This document shows positions 10,159 to 21,233 of a DNA stretch of 64,000 bases, piece by piece. Location of the stretch: positions 248,001-312,000 of the forward strand of contig WION01000018.1 in NCBI GenBank assembly GCA_015039365.1. The letters run 5' to 3'. This stretch comes from Amanita rubescens (lineage: Eukaryota; Basidiomycota; Agaricomycetes; Agaricales; Amanitaceae). The position numbers and the translations under genes are program-made. The notes beneath the pieces are model-generated. The model did not search any database and had not been told where the DNA came from. It saw only the letters and a program-made list of their open reading frames with translations. Position 1 is the stretch's first letter, and each line of letters begins with the position of its first letter.

Positions 10159-11244
10159 ATGAAGTTGGTTACCGTGTTCCTTACCAGTATTCTTCTTCTC
10201 CCAGCAACTGTTCTAGCTGATGGTCAGTGTCTCATGAAAGAACGTATAGCCAGAGACTAAAAAAATTCGTGGGTCATTGCAGGCCATTCGACAACTTCAC
10301 AGAGCCTCGGCAATAGGTTCCTAACGTCAGGGCCAGTCGCTTCGCTGTTTGCAAGGCTCGGCGTAAACATTACAAAAACGTTGGAACAACCAAATTACTG
10401 GGACGAACGTATACCGCTTATCACTGACGACAACTACAACGACATTATTGTGAATGAACCATTGACAGATGAAGAACTGCAGGACAGAACGTGGGCTATT
10501 ATAATGTGAGCATTTCAGCGTTGCATCAACACAAGTTTCTCTAACAGTTACGGCAGTACTGCCGCTGCAGGAGATTCTCTTCGTGATAGCCTTTCAAAAC
10601 TGATGGACGATATGTTCGACGCAGCCTATAACGAAACTGTACTTGCTGGCGACATACCTAATGTCCGATGGGGTCGAATTGATTATCTCAATGTCACCTA
10701 CCTCACGACCAAGTGGAACGTTTGGAGGTGAGTGATTCATCGTTTACTACTCGCCACTTCACCGACATTCCTCTAGTACCCCATACCTGGTAATCCTACG
10801 CAACCGAGGCCAAGAGCTGCGTTTCTACAAAGGCCAGAACCTGAGGCTCCAAGAAGACGAACTACGAAATTTTTAAGAGCAGAAGATTGGAAATATACTC
10901 CGGTGTGGTCTTCTTCCTTCGCTCCCGGAGGTGACAAGTGAGTTCGCCACTGTGCAGTGCATGTTCCTCGTCTAACCGGTGTCGGCAGAGAATCCGTTAT
11001 GCATTACTTTGCTATCGTGACAGCCAAGGTTTATACCCTAACAATCAGTATACCTCGCTGGCTTTTCGTTCTAATCTCGGGTGCTGTCGGGTCCCTCCTT
11101 TTGGGTTTAATGCATACGCAAGCGAGCCCCAAACCCAAACGAGCTAAGGAAGTACCAGTTTCTTCGGAAAAGACATCTCCCGCTACCCCAAGCGCTGTAC
11201 ACCCAAAGACTAGTGATAGCACCAAGAAGAGAAAGAGAAGATGA
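10159..11244 (+). CDS. ER thioredoxin-like membrane protein (TMX-like)
   Basis: Exon 1 encodes a signal peptide (MKLVTVFLTSILLLPATVLA). Following exons encode LGNRFLTSGPVASLFARLGV, YWDERIPLITDDNYNDIIVN, a stretch with NVRWGRIDYLNVTYLTTKW, then the thioredoxin-fold strand TPYLVILRNRGQELRFYKGQ. After RAEDWKYTPVWSSSFAPGGD comes a transmembrane helix (TISIPRWLFVLISGAVGSLL) and a basic tail ending KKRKRR. No CxxC is visible, so it is probably a redox-inactive thioredoxin-fold protein of the ER membrane with a cytosolic basic tail. In the T5 run at about 10871-10875 the frame hits TAA; one more T would restore the conserved reading, so this is an apparent one-base deletion. Function is inferred from fold and topology only. 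Confidence 0.75.
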
Positions 11245-11338
11245 CATGTACTTGTTGTATTTTCTGCATGTATTACTAGTAGTACCGCCCGGAAACCTTT
11301 GCTCGCGCGATAGTTGAAAAGGGGAATCTATTTTCAGT

Positions 11339-11420
11339 TCTCTGCTAGTATATCGGTTAGTACACGCGCCTGTCATTCTGATGGACGCGCGAAAGCTGGG
11401 TTCGACTCCCAGGCAGAGAG
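11339..11420 (+). tRNA. tRNA-Asp (GTC) with a 10-nt intron
   Basis: The acceptor arm TCTCTGC pairs with GCAGAGA, with discriminator G. The D-arm is TAGTATATCGGTTAGTA and the T-arm carries GGTTCGACTCC. The anticodon stem CGCGC/GCGCG encloses CTGTCA, then ten extra bases (ttctgatgga), then C. Removing these ten bases leaves the standard loop CTGTCAC with anticodon GTC. The insertion is at the canonical position between 37 and 38. A T6 run at 11424-11429 provides a Pol III terminator. The intron is unusually short but in the correct place. Confidence 0.88.
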
Positions 11421-11586
11421 TTCTTTTTTGTTCTCTTCCGCTTTGGAACCCAGTTCGTCATTGCTATGCAAAGTCCATTGTTAACACTACTGGCTGGCCA
11501 GAAAGAGGGACGTATGTAGTCCGAGAATACAGACAACAAAGACTAGAGAGAGATAACAAAGCGCTAAACATAACATATACATAGTC

Positions 11587-12526
11587 CTATAGTATAGACA
11601 ATCCACACAGCACTACAATCCCACCAATAATCGCCGCTATCACCAGATGCGGCCAAGTAACAAGCTTCGGACCCTCCATCATCTCTGCCGTGCTCGTCAA
11701 AGAGCCTGGCAACCCCCTCTGATGAGAATCCATCACCTGCTGCACCGTAGCCTTATTCTGACCCAAAATCAACCACCACGATGGCTCCCTCGCCAGCTTT
11801 AGCTTCTGAAGCCTCTTCTTCTGCGCCCTCGCAAAGGCCACATCGACCTTTATATCATTCTCGTCCTCCTCCTTCTCCACCGTATCAAGAAGACGTTCAT
11901 CCGTGTCCAGCGTCGTTTTATGCACGACACCCGTATGAAACCCCAACCGGTCTGCAGTCGACCTTATCCGTGGTATATCCTCGTACTTGGTATTGAAAAT
12001 ACTCACGACCGGTTTGCTCATAACAGCTAACCGGTCCATGAGCATCGACGACGTCGTCCCAATGCTATTCATGTCGCTTCGGCTTTTACTCCTAGCCCGA
12101 ATCGTGCGTCCTTCAGAGTCTACGAGGACGGTAGGCACAACGGAAGCCAGTGGGAGTCGCGGGACGTTGGTAATGTGGAAAAGGATTCTTTTCGACAAAG
12201 TTTGGGTTACGCCAGTGCCATGGGCCAGTCTCGGGTATCACGAGCGGTGACCGAGGTGAAGGCGTTATCGTCTTTATAGGTTGAGAGTGAGAAGGGGGAG
12301 GTGTAACCGCGCGTCCTTGTGCTGAATCGTGCGTGATTTGGGGTTTCCTCGCGGGGGAGGACTGGGCAAGGGGAGGCTCTGACGCGTATCGGTCATCAAA
12401 GCCATCAGTCTTCGCATTCAGCATGCTAGGGCACACGGGGGACCCTCGATCGTTGCGTTTGTGACCTTCCATCGGCATGCCGCAGGTGCGACAGTGAGGC
12501 TTCTTTCTCCCCGTCGAGACGACCAT
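11587..12526 (-). CDS. Zinc-knuckle-like, tail-anchored membrane protein
   Basis: Starts at about 12526 (MVVSTGRKKPHCRTCGMPME). The N-terminal C-x2-C-x2-PM-x-GHKR...CP motif resembles a small zinc knuckle, and related motifs occur twice in the gene at 34102. A Pro/Ser-rich region, a WHWRNPNF block and a domain with PTVLVDSEGRTIRARSKS and VVSIFNTKYEDIPRIRST follow. A charged helical stretch (FARAQKKRLQKLKLAREPSW) precedes a C-terminal hydrophobic anchor (HLVIAAIIGGIVVLCGLSIL). The N- and C-terminal halves lie in different frames with an overlap at about 12113-12198 and no plausible intron, which suggests a one-base frameshift near 12150. Function unknown; the C-terminus suggests insertion into the ER or mitochondrial outer membrane. 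Confidence 0.7.
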
Positions 12527-12865
12527 GAGTAGTTCGGTTTCGCGTTTTATGATTCCTCGTCTAAGGGTAACTTTGTCTGTAAGAAAATATCGGTGGCCTA
12601 AGTCCACGCGTTATGACCAAAAACTGTGAATACAGGGGGAGATCAACGTCTCTAGTCAAGAAGGGACCTCTCAAATGACGCTGCCGACTGAGAAAGTTCC
12701 CACCGGAGCAGAATAGGTAAATGAAACTGATTCGACCCTTTTCTGGCCACCTCTTCCCAAGCGCTGCGACCCTGCAAACAATGAACAATGAACATTTCGT
12801 CTTTCTACAATACTTGTATCAGTTATATGACTACACTATACGTACATTCATCTATACCCATAACA

Positions 12866-15853
12866 TCACCGAGCCCCAGAATGAGCCTGCATCACCAGCA
12901 AACTTGCATTTAAATTCATCACGACCATTGACGCTCCCACGTCCCCCAGTGTCTTGGCAACCGAGGTGCCAATAGACGATCCATGCTCAGTCATAATCTG
13001 GCGCAATTCGGCTGCGTGCGATTCCGTCGCCATCCTCCTCGACCGACCTAGCACGATAATAAGCTCCTTATCCTGCTTGAGCAGGTTGTTTGCCTCCTCG
13101 GCAACGGTGTGCAAAAGCCCGGGAGTGCCCTTGGTGACAAAGTTGATTCGTGATAATGCTTCAAGTTCAAAGGCGTTCAAGCCATCCTTATGCACATACT
13201 TGTCCCACAACAAGTTGTCTGCCGTATCGGAAACCATTCTGTGCTGTGCCGTAACCTCACCGTAGTGAGTATCGGCTGCTGCCATTGTCTGTCACGTGTC
13301 CGCTTGTCAGTATACTGGCCCAACACGGAAGAATCAACGAAAGCTGACCTGATGAATGAGTGTCATGTGCGGATGCGTAGATCGTGATGGTTCCACTGCC
13401 GTAGCATTGGTCATCAAAGGAGAAAGTGGATCGGCCTTGCTCAATCGCAGTACAATGGCAGATGCATCCTTGCTCATGCAAAGTTGGACTACAAATGCCA
13501 ACGCCAGGCGATCATCAGGTCCTCCGAAGAAGGGCAAGAGTAGGTGTCGCATTGACTTGGCTGAAGTCTTCAAGGAAGGAGCGCGATCAACGTACAAGGC
13601 AATATCGACAGGCGAATGATTGAAAACTCTGCGGACGTACTCGGAATAGACAATCGAGCTTGTACTATCCTGCGTTGTCGATCTGTGGAATATACTGTCG
13701 AACGGATTGTGTGCTTCTGCCTTCGTTCCATCGTGAGACCCGATATGATGCCCACTGGACCATGGGACAACGATCATTTGTGAAGCGGATCGTTCAGCAT
13801 GCTCAGCAATTGCGTTCGGGTATTCATCATAGTTGACGACGGCGATGCTGGAAAAAACGGGAATGCAATTGAGATGTCCGAACGTCTTGAAAACAGTGAT
13901 AAGAGGATCCTCCAGCAAAAGTGCCTCGGATTCCGTAGAACGAAGGACAGCAGATGTACGTCCAGACAATTCCATTAGCCTAAGAGCATCCACGCTCATA
14001 GAGAGGGGTAAAAGAGCGGGATCATTGATTGTCTTTTCGGCAGATGACATAGGGGGGGTGCTGGCTTTCAAAAGTTGGGTGAGGGTCATTGCAGCCGGCA
14101 ATTGCTCAAACCTGTCGAGGGCAATCGTTATTCGGGTCTTGTATGAAAAATCACTATCCGCGGAAAGCTTGCCATCCAAGTCGCCTCGAGACATAACTTC
14201 CGAGCGCGAGGTATGTTCGTAAACACGGTGTTTTGCGGGATAGAAGAGTAGTACAAGAGGGGTCGTCAAGAACGTCAGGATAATGGCGTGCACGACAAAC
14301 ATGGAAAACACTCGGGTATCGAGGTAACCCGCTTGAAGGCCGATGTTAAGAACGATCAACTCCACCAGTCTAAGAATCCGAAGTCCTGGTCAGATGCTGA
14401 TACAAGGCACAGGTATACGTCATTGAATTTTCTCACCCTTTACATGCCATCAAAGATCCGATGGCTCCAGACTCGCGCCAATTGTAACCGGTCAGTTTAG
14501 CCGAAACTGCACAAGCAAAAAACTTGGCCGAGAAAGCAGTGATACAGATTAGGATGGTGTAGCCCCACGTAATTCCGTTATCCAAGAGGCCAAGATTCGT
14601 CCTCAAACCAGAGAGTGTGAAATACTATTCGAGCAATAACATTAATATTTGACGTTCGATGCTAGAGCTTATGAACGTACGATAGGCATGAATAGGATGG
14701 ACACAAGATCTTCTAGCTTCTCCACCAATGAAATGGCGAATCCATTTTCGTGTGGAATCATAAGGCCTGCCAAGAAGCCACCTAAAAAAAGACCGTTGCG
14801 GAATTATTCGGCTATGTTCAGCATGAAACGTACCAAAGATAGCCTGAACACCGATAATATCGGTAAAGAGTGCACAAACTAACACGATCAAGAGTGTTAC
14901 TGTCATTAGCAGCGTCGTGGGGGTTCCTCGTTCCAAGCTACCGGTTCGTCTTGCCAGCCAAACATACCCCCATCTGATGGGAAACAACAAGAAGATTGTA
15001 AAGCCTGTGCAGCTGAACAGAACCCAAAGGGCGGACAGACCAGAAGACGCATTAATCAATGCGACGGTGAGTACCAGAAGAATCCATCCGACGACATCAT
15101 TGCAGACGCCAGCTGAAAGTGCGACAACGCCAACAGAGGTATCAAGTAACTTCAATTCCGTCAAAATACGACAGAGGACAGGAAAAGCTGTGATCCCGAC
15201 GGCGACAGCAACGAAGAGCAAAAAGTATCCAAAGTTGACCTCAGGATTGATGAATTTATGGTATACCCCAATGCCGAGCGCTGCACCAAGACCAAGGGGA
15301 ATGACAAGGCCAGCCACCGCGACTGCAGCAGAATTGGCCATGTTACGCTTGAGAACACGTACGTCCAACTCGAGCCCGATCAGGAAGAGGTAGAACACAA
15401 GGCCTATATTAGACGTCAAGTTGAGCAATGGCATTGATGACGTCGGAAAGATCTTCGCCGTAAAACCAGGAATTCGACCCATTGCGGTTGGCCCTAAAAT
15501 CACGCCCCCAAGGATTTCAGCGATAACCCTAGGCTGTCGTATCCGACGGAGTATGACGGCCAGTATTTGGGTTACACCAAGAATGAGGACTAGGAAACGC
15601 GTCGAGCGTCAAAGCAGTTTCTCGACGTATATAATAGACTGTCACGAACCGACTTGGATAACCCATAATGGGAAGGGATCGTTCGGATTGTAGACGACTG
15701 GGTTGAGTCCAGTAATAACGCCACCCTGAGCGACGCGTTGGTAAATACAATGGCTTGCAAGTAATATGAGCTGAAACTCACCTGTGCGGTCGCCTTTGCC
15801 CTCCGGGTGAACTGCTCGTACACCACGGCAGTGAGTTGGGTAAATTCGCCCAT
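12866..15853 (-). CDS. KHA1: K+/H+ antiporter, CPA2 family (Kha1-like)
   Basis: Minus-strand multi-exon gene starting MGEFTQLTAV at 15853. An exon with GGVITGLNPVVYNPNDPFPL is followed by a CPA2 transport domain: VTQILAVILRRIRQPRVIAE, ILGGVILGPTAMGRIPGF, IGLVFYLFLIGLELDVRVLK, GITAFPVLCRILTELKLLDT, ALSAGVCNDVVGWILL (the ND motif conserved in CPA2 exchangers) and DIIGVQAIFG. Then come GFLAGLMIPHENGFAISLVE and ELIVLNIGLQAGYLDTRVFS. The C-terminal half is a cytosolic domain of about 400 residues ending ASLLVMQAHSGAR. Kha1-type proteins exchange K+ for H+ in endomembranes (Golgi in yeast). The phases I checked by eye agree, with introns of about 50 nt. The start is upstream of the first membrane segment, as in homologues. 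Confidence 0.93.
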
Positions 15854-16249
15854 GAGCGCGTGGAGTTAGACATAGTCGGAGAGTCTGCGAGGGCGAATTT
15901 ATAGGAAACTTTGTATTTGTTTTGAAATCACTATACGAAAGGGGGAGTGGCACCCGCGCGCCCAGTCTTGGCAAATTATTGCCTTCCGTACCTTTTATAA
16001 GGTATACGTTTGATTTCCCACCTGTTTCCCACACAGATAACCGTCGCTTGCGCAACTTGCGACGGCTAGTCTCTCTGTTTGCTTTTGAATTCGCATTGGA
16101 ATAAGACTCCCGTTTGCGCTTGGACTAAGGCACAGCAATACGTCATATCAAATACCCGATCCCACACTCAAAATGCCCTGCGTTATCTAACCCCACTTTA
16201 ACAACAAAATGGCCCGGATAACCGAAGTGAGCTCAAACGCCACTACAGG
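15854..16249. other. Intergenic region between KHA1 and BUD31
   Basis: About 400 bp between the KHA1 start and the BUD31 stop. It should hold the KHA1 promoter and the BUD31 3' end. No coding signal, repeat or RNA gene is apparent. Confidence 0.5.
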
Positions 16250-16906
16250 TCATGAATCGGAACTACAACCACGGCAGCCTGGCCAAAGCATGAAAAACAG
16301 AACAACGGGAAATAAAAGAGAGAAATAACTGACCACAATGAACGCACTCAACAACCGTGCCACTGTGCACTTGCGCTTTGGGCACGCGACAAATGCAAGT
16401 TGACCCTTGATAATTCATATCCTTTGACGTTGTCAGCAACGTGCGATCAAGATCCGCAATAGGTGGGGCTCTCACTCTAGTTTGAATGCAACGCAGGCAG
16501 CACAGTTTCTCATAGCCGGTCTTCTTCCACTTGGCAATGAGGCTGGAGTTGGTCAACAAATATTTGTCATTGAAGAATGACTTTGACATACTTAACATCC
16601 GCATATCCCTCCTTCAACAGCCAGTCATAGAGCTCCCTAGAAATGGCCTCTCTCTTGTAATACAACTCATATATGTACCGTGACCGTGCATGCGAAATGC
16701 GCATTATGGGCCACAGTGATTCAGCCTTGCGTTTACCTTCGTGTGATTCGTTTTCCTGCATCCCGCATTTTCCGCGCATAATCATCGAGAATCTGCCACA
16801 CATGAGGTTAGTGGCGTACAGACAAGCAGCCGGACATACCCACACTTTCTATGTCCTCAAAGCCTTCGGGTGGCCTTTTTGTTCTCGACGTACGTATCTT
16901 GGGCAT
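16250..16906 (-). CDS. BUD31: Bud31/G10 pre-mRNA splicing factor
   Basis: Minus-strand gene starting [20 protein letters not shown] at 16906. Exons give [81 protein letters not shown] and [20 protein letters not shown], with the C-terminal cysteine cluster [13 protein letters not shown]. The paired CxxC-type cysteines are the conserved zinc-binding sites of Bud31, a component of the Prp19-related spliceosome complex. The third-exon donor is GTATGT inside codon N, which restores the family sequence YADVNLIAKW. One extra base at about 16755 breaks the frame between MRDA and ENESHEG. Bud31 is very strongly conserved and needed for efficient splicing, so a sequencing error is more likely than true loss. 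Confidence 0.9.
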
Positions 16907-17115
16907 GGTGGGCGGAAAGAACGAACTAACACAGCTTTTTTACGTAAGCGAGCGTTCAGAAAGGACGTGTCGACCGTCGCGTGCAAGTGAGTGAGTCGGA
17001 GCCGTATTTTGCCTCATGTTCTTCGACGACCTTCTGCCATACAGATTCCGCGTCTTCTAGGCCATTTCGACGCGAATTTAGGTAAATTTTTGCCCTAGAA
17101 CTCTCATCTTCAACC

Positions 17116-19072
17116 ATGCCGCTCGTGGTTCCCATCCTGCGTCTAGCGATGCTCTTCCTCAACATATATGACTCATACAAGGTCCTCAAGCCCCCACCGC
17201 CCTCGCCGCGACATGCCAACAGACCAAGTCTGCGCGCCGTCACTCAGAGGAAACGCAACATCAAGGGTTGCTTAGTCAGTGCTGGATCGTTTGGGCAAGA
17301 AATCTTTTTTCCCGCATTCTGCACTGCTTCACTCACATCTCAAAACCAGTGTTGTTATATTCTTTATGAACGGATACTCGAACGCCTCGTTAGCCTGTTT
17401 ATTCCATTTTACGATGAACTGAAATCATTGGTGATCCTTTTTCTCATGTTGACGCGCGCCCGGGTAAGGATACGAAACGATTTCCGATCTCAAATCAAGG
17501 CTGATGATCCCAATGCTCAGGGTGCAGAGCCCATTTATCTGCACATCATTCGCCCCTTCCTCAAACCATATACTGGGACACTTGATAATGTACTCGATTT
17601 CATGTCTGTGATCGCCGACATTGCACTGGCTATTGTCAGTGTTCCTGTCAACACTGTCTTGGGCATATGGGACAGGAGATTTGGCCGCGGAGATAGCCCA
17701 TCAGATGATGAGCAGACGGATCATCTCCAATCTGATACTGGAAAGCAAACCAATGAACATTCCCTGTCATCATCCCGGAAAGCCCCGGAGACCCATTCAC
17801 ATATACCGAGACCAACGGCAATTCAAAGGATTGACTCTGGGAGCTCATCGCGTTCCGTGCCCAGGGAGAATGGTCATCCTATTACAGCGCCAGGTTGGGA
17901 CCAGACTGAAAAACACGAAATTTGGTACCCCCCACCGTCCGCGTACTGAGGATGATGACGAGAACAATGTTGGTGACCCTAAACCTCAAGGGACGGCGAC
18001 CCCCTCTCCGATGGACTCAGATGTCACTCTGGTGACCGTCGAACCAGTTGATGAGTGGAGACTATACCCTCAATTCCCTTCTGCCTACCCGCCAACACCT
18101 CTCGTGACATTAACACGCCTGGCGTCCGATGCTCGGTTTAATGGATCTACCCTCCCCAAGGTCGACGAAGTATCCAACCAGGGTTTTCGCCGGTCGCTCT
18201 CGCCCCCACCTGATGCAACGAATCCCGGCTCGTTTGGTGACTTGAGCGACGAAAAACCTGATTCGGGGATTCATGAAATGAAGGAAGATGATGATATGAC
18301 AATGTCAGATGATCGTGATATCAGCATGGATGAGGACGAAGAGGACGCGTTCAATATCACCCTGCAGACACCCGTTCCCGTTCGCGTAATCAATGAAACA
18401 CTCTTTCACGCTTCAAAGATGAATTCGCGCACCACATCCCTGGCGACGACAATGAGCATACGCAGTCTGTCAACCGGCCTCAGTACCGTGGACAACGGAT
18501 CTTCTCTAAGAACCAGATCATCATTAGACTCAATATCATCTGCAGCCGTCTCCTCTGGAGAAGATTCGCCAGTGATTGGGAAGAAGCGTCCCCTTCCAGC
18601 GTCAAGTAAAGTTAATAACCGTAATCACAAAGCCGTCATCGATACAGGTCTAGATCCGGCGATGACGAATGAATCTATTAGAGACAAACGGCATGGTCAA
18701 GGACACGCGCCAATCATGCGCTGTTCTAATACCCAAAAGAGTCGTGATGACGGCAATGTTATGTTCGAGAAGAGACGAAGGGTTGCATCACCACCTAGAA
18801 TCGCCGTACGAACCTCAAAGCCTGTTAGGCATGTCAGGCCTAGACCTGCACAAGCGGTATCTCCACCTTCCAAAACTCAAAGGTCTAGGCTCGAACGGAA
18901 AACTGACACTGGACAAGTGAAATCTATACCCCAAACACGAACTTCCGCGTTACGTACAGAACGCTGGGTGCATGGCGCCGCAAGTTCTAATGTGGCAATT
19001 GACAAATTTATTCCCCGACGTATTCATACTGCCTCAGGAGAGGAAACGACGTTGAATGAAGAAGGCACCTGA
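17116..19072 (+). CDS. DP1/Yop1/HVA22-like membrane protein with long disordered tail
   Basis: N-terminus MPLVVPILRLAMLFLNIYDS then YKVLKPPPPSPRHANRPSLR. A family block TQRKRNIKGCL is followed by an intron from about 17273, then CCYILYERILERLVSLFIPF, YDELKSLVILFLMLTRAR, an intron at about 17464-17519, and GAEPIYLHIIRPFLKPYTGT. This is the reticulon-like DP1/TB2/HVA22 (Yop1, REEP) hairpin region that shapes tubular ER. A Ser/Pro-rich tail follows. At 17947 the frame meets TGA, but one base fewer (TAC-GAG) continues as EDDDENNVGDPKPQG for a further about 370 codons to 19072, ending SGEETTLNEEGT. I therefore treat both parts as one gene with an apparent one-base insertion. A WIVW block usual in this family lies out of frame inside the first intron, so the splice there is uncertain. 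Confidence 0.75.
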
Positions 19073-20243
19073 GATTCGCAGCATAGGAAGTGGACTCGTT
19101 CGTTATTTCAATCAGACATGTAACATATCATGCATACATAATCAAATTCTTCCCTACAAAGGACACGCTTCCACTGTGCGACACGTTAGATTATGGTAAA
19201 TAGATTCAATTCCCTTATGCAAACACACTTTTTTTACGTAGACACCTATCCAGTCATCGCCTGCGGGAATATTTTACCCTTTTTGATAATTAAAATCACG
19301 CGAAAAACACAAAATTGAAGTGTCTTGTAATTCGCCGCCGTCACGATATGCAGTTGGACCCTAGGCCTGTCACTGGTTTCATCAAGCCCAGGAAATGGTG
19401 CGTCTTGTGCAATCTACAAATCAATCGCTCCGCCGATGTCATCCGACTGAATCCCCACTTCAGGTAGTAATGCCCTGCTTGAATGCTGTCACTTCGAACA
19501 TCATTGAGAGCCTCATTGTTCTCCCATGCTATAGAGGCCGTACTGAGGCGATGACCGCGCTGATCGTCCCACAAGTTTCCTGATTAACTGTTACGAGACG
19601 CCTCGTATCATCTAAGATCCAAATGCTCGAAGGAGCAGTCCTTTGTATTCCGGGGTGCCGGTTTCCGCGGTGGCTCGATAGAGAGCCAGACAGATGCGAG
19701 CTACGCAAGTATCCACTCTTTCAATTTCGGGGAAATCGACATGATGTGTCTCCTTCAACCAATTTCGGGGAGACAGTGACACGATGTGCCACAGTGCATG
19801 CCAGTGCCGAGCCGTCACCAATATATCAATCCTTTGGCTGCGCACACTCCAGTAGTGGACAATAATGTGCACTGGTAGTGTTAGCGACACGTGTGGCAAT
19901 TCCCATGGACAAACCAATCAGCGTTAAGACAGTTCTGACGCGTTGACAGCTGAGACCCCCATCGGTGTCTTGCGCCCATCAAAGTCCCATTCCGTATGGA
20001 AAAGCAGGGCACGTGTCTAAATACGGTATGGTTTGGCGTCAAATGATATTTTGTTTTTGATCCCATGCGATGCAATGGGCCATCTAGCGCAGAAGAACCT
20101 TCTGTGCATCGCTCATGAATCCGCTGTGACCTAACGCGTGTTTAACACGCGACCTCAAATTTGGTATCACTGTATATATGTCTCGTTCTGGTCATGATTT
20201 CATGTCCTTTTGTGCTTTGGTCCTCCTGCAGCGCTAATCCCGT
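19073..20243. other. Region without a clear gene
   Basis: About 1.2 kb. Two minus-strand open stretches (19341-19574 and 19612-19917) contain protein-like segments such as LKWGFSRMTSAERLICRLHK and TARHWHALWHIVSLSPRNWL. I could not join them with convincing splice sites or recognise a family. They could be exons of an unrecognised gene or remnants of one. Confidence 0.3.
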
Positions 20244-21233
20244 ATGCCCATGACAATGAAACATCCTAGACACACTTCTCCTAACTGCACCAGCGAAAAG
20301 CCCGAAACCGCAAATCAACCGAAAGTCCACAAGATTTTGCAAGGCATCAGACAGCCAGAAAGAGTGAGTCGGTCTTTCGTTTTCTCGACCTTTCGTATTG
20401 ATATCATGCAGTTCGGTACGTGGGGAGTGCGTTGGGGTAGCTCGGACTACGCCAGCCGTGCCAAGCCTGGCGCTGACGGTAGTCGGGAAGCGCAACCCAT
20501 ATACGACCAACAGATAGCATTTTCTTCCTCGCCAACCAGCGAGGAGCCCGCCACTGCGTCGGAACCAGTCGAGATTCAGCGCGGGCGGTGGTCTAGAGCC
20601 CAAAACAGGAGGTCCGAACGTTGTTCGGTAGCCAAGAGGGCCGAACCATATCGAGGCACAACTCTCCAAAAGAGCCAGAGTATCTCCACGGCTCTGGAAC
20701 TCGGTTCTAGAGCATTGAGCGCCCCCGTTTCGTCGCCTGAAAGCTATGCAGGCGCCTCCGGCCGAAAAAGGCACCGACCCAGAAAGGTGTCTTCATCGTT
20801 ATCGAGAAGGCACGCAGATCCTACGACGTCCAACGGCGCGGCTATCCCTGTTTACTGCAGGACCTGGCCTGGCGCTACGTCTCATTCTTTTGATTCGAAT
20901 CCAATGTCATTCCCACAATGTTGCGTAGCCCCGCCGGACGGTTGGTTTTGGCCATCGAACGAGGCCGAGGGCCTTGCCAACTTACAGCAGCGTAATTTCA
21001 GTCCTTTTGGCCCTGCCCACGCCACCGCTGCGGGTGGCATTGCGCAGACCGGCCACCAGATCTCGCTTGACGCTTCTTATGCCACTTCTGGCGGCGGCAC
21101 GCCGATGCCAGGCTATAGTCATACTAGCTCGTCTGACAGCATCGTATGGCCGTGGACCTACCCCGTTGTAACCGCCACTCGCCCTGCCCTGTCTCCCTAT
21201 AACGACGACCCTGAAGCTAATCAGCACTTCTAA
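20244..21233 (+). CDS. Hypothetical low-complexity protein
   Basis: A single uninterrupted frame of 329 codons, longer than expected by chance. The product is Ser/Pro/Arg-rich with no membrane segment or known domain. A basic patch (GRKRHRPRKVSSSLSRRHAD) lies near residue 175 and a Gly/Ser/Thr-rich C-terminus ends DDPEANQHF. The initiator may be the later Met at MQFGTWGVRWGSSDY (20406). An antisense frame of 210 codons overlaps, so the region is generally poor in stop codons and coding status is uncertain. Confidence 0.4.
   Translation: MPMTMKHPRHTSPNCTSEKPETANQPKVHKILQGIRQPERVSRSFVFSTFRIDIMQFGTWGVRWGSSDYASRAKPGADGSREAQPIYDQQIAFSSSPTSEEPATASEPVEIQRGRWSRAQNRRSERCSVAKRAEPYRGTTLQKSQSISTALELGSRALSAPVSSPESYAGASGRKRHRPRKVSSSLSRRHADPTTSNGAAIPVYCRTWPGATSHSFDSNPMSFPQCCVAPPDGWFWPSNEAEGLANLQQRNFSPFGPAHATAAGGIAQTGHQISLDASYATSGGGTPMPGYSHTSSSDSIVWPWTYPVVTATRPALSPYNDDPEANQHF

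Noticed and set aside
16713..16760. True loss of BUD31
   Set aside because: All domains and cysteines are intact on both sides of a single extra base, and similar one-base changes hit several neighbouring housekeeping genes; sequence error is the simpler explanation.
20142..20774. Minus-strand frame of 210 codons opposite 20244-21233
   Set aside because: Neither strand is well supported. The plus frame is longer and runs to a natural end, so only that one is listed, at low confidence.
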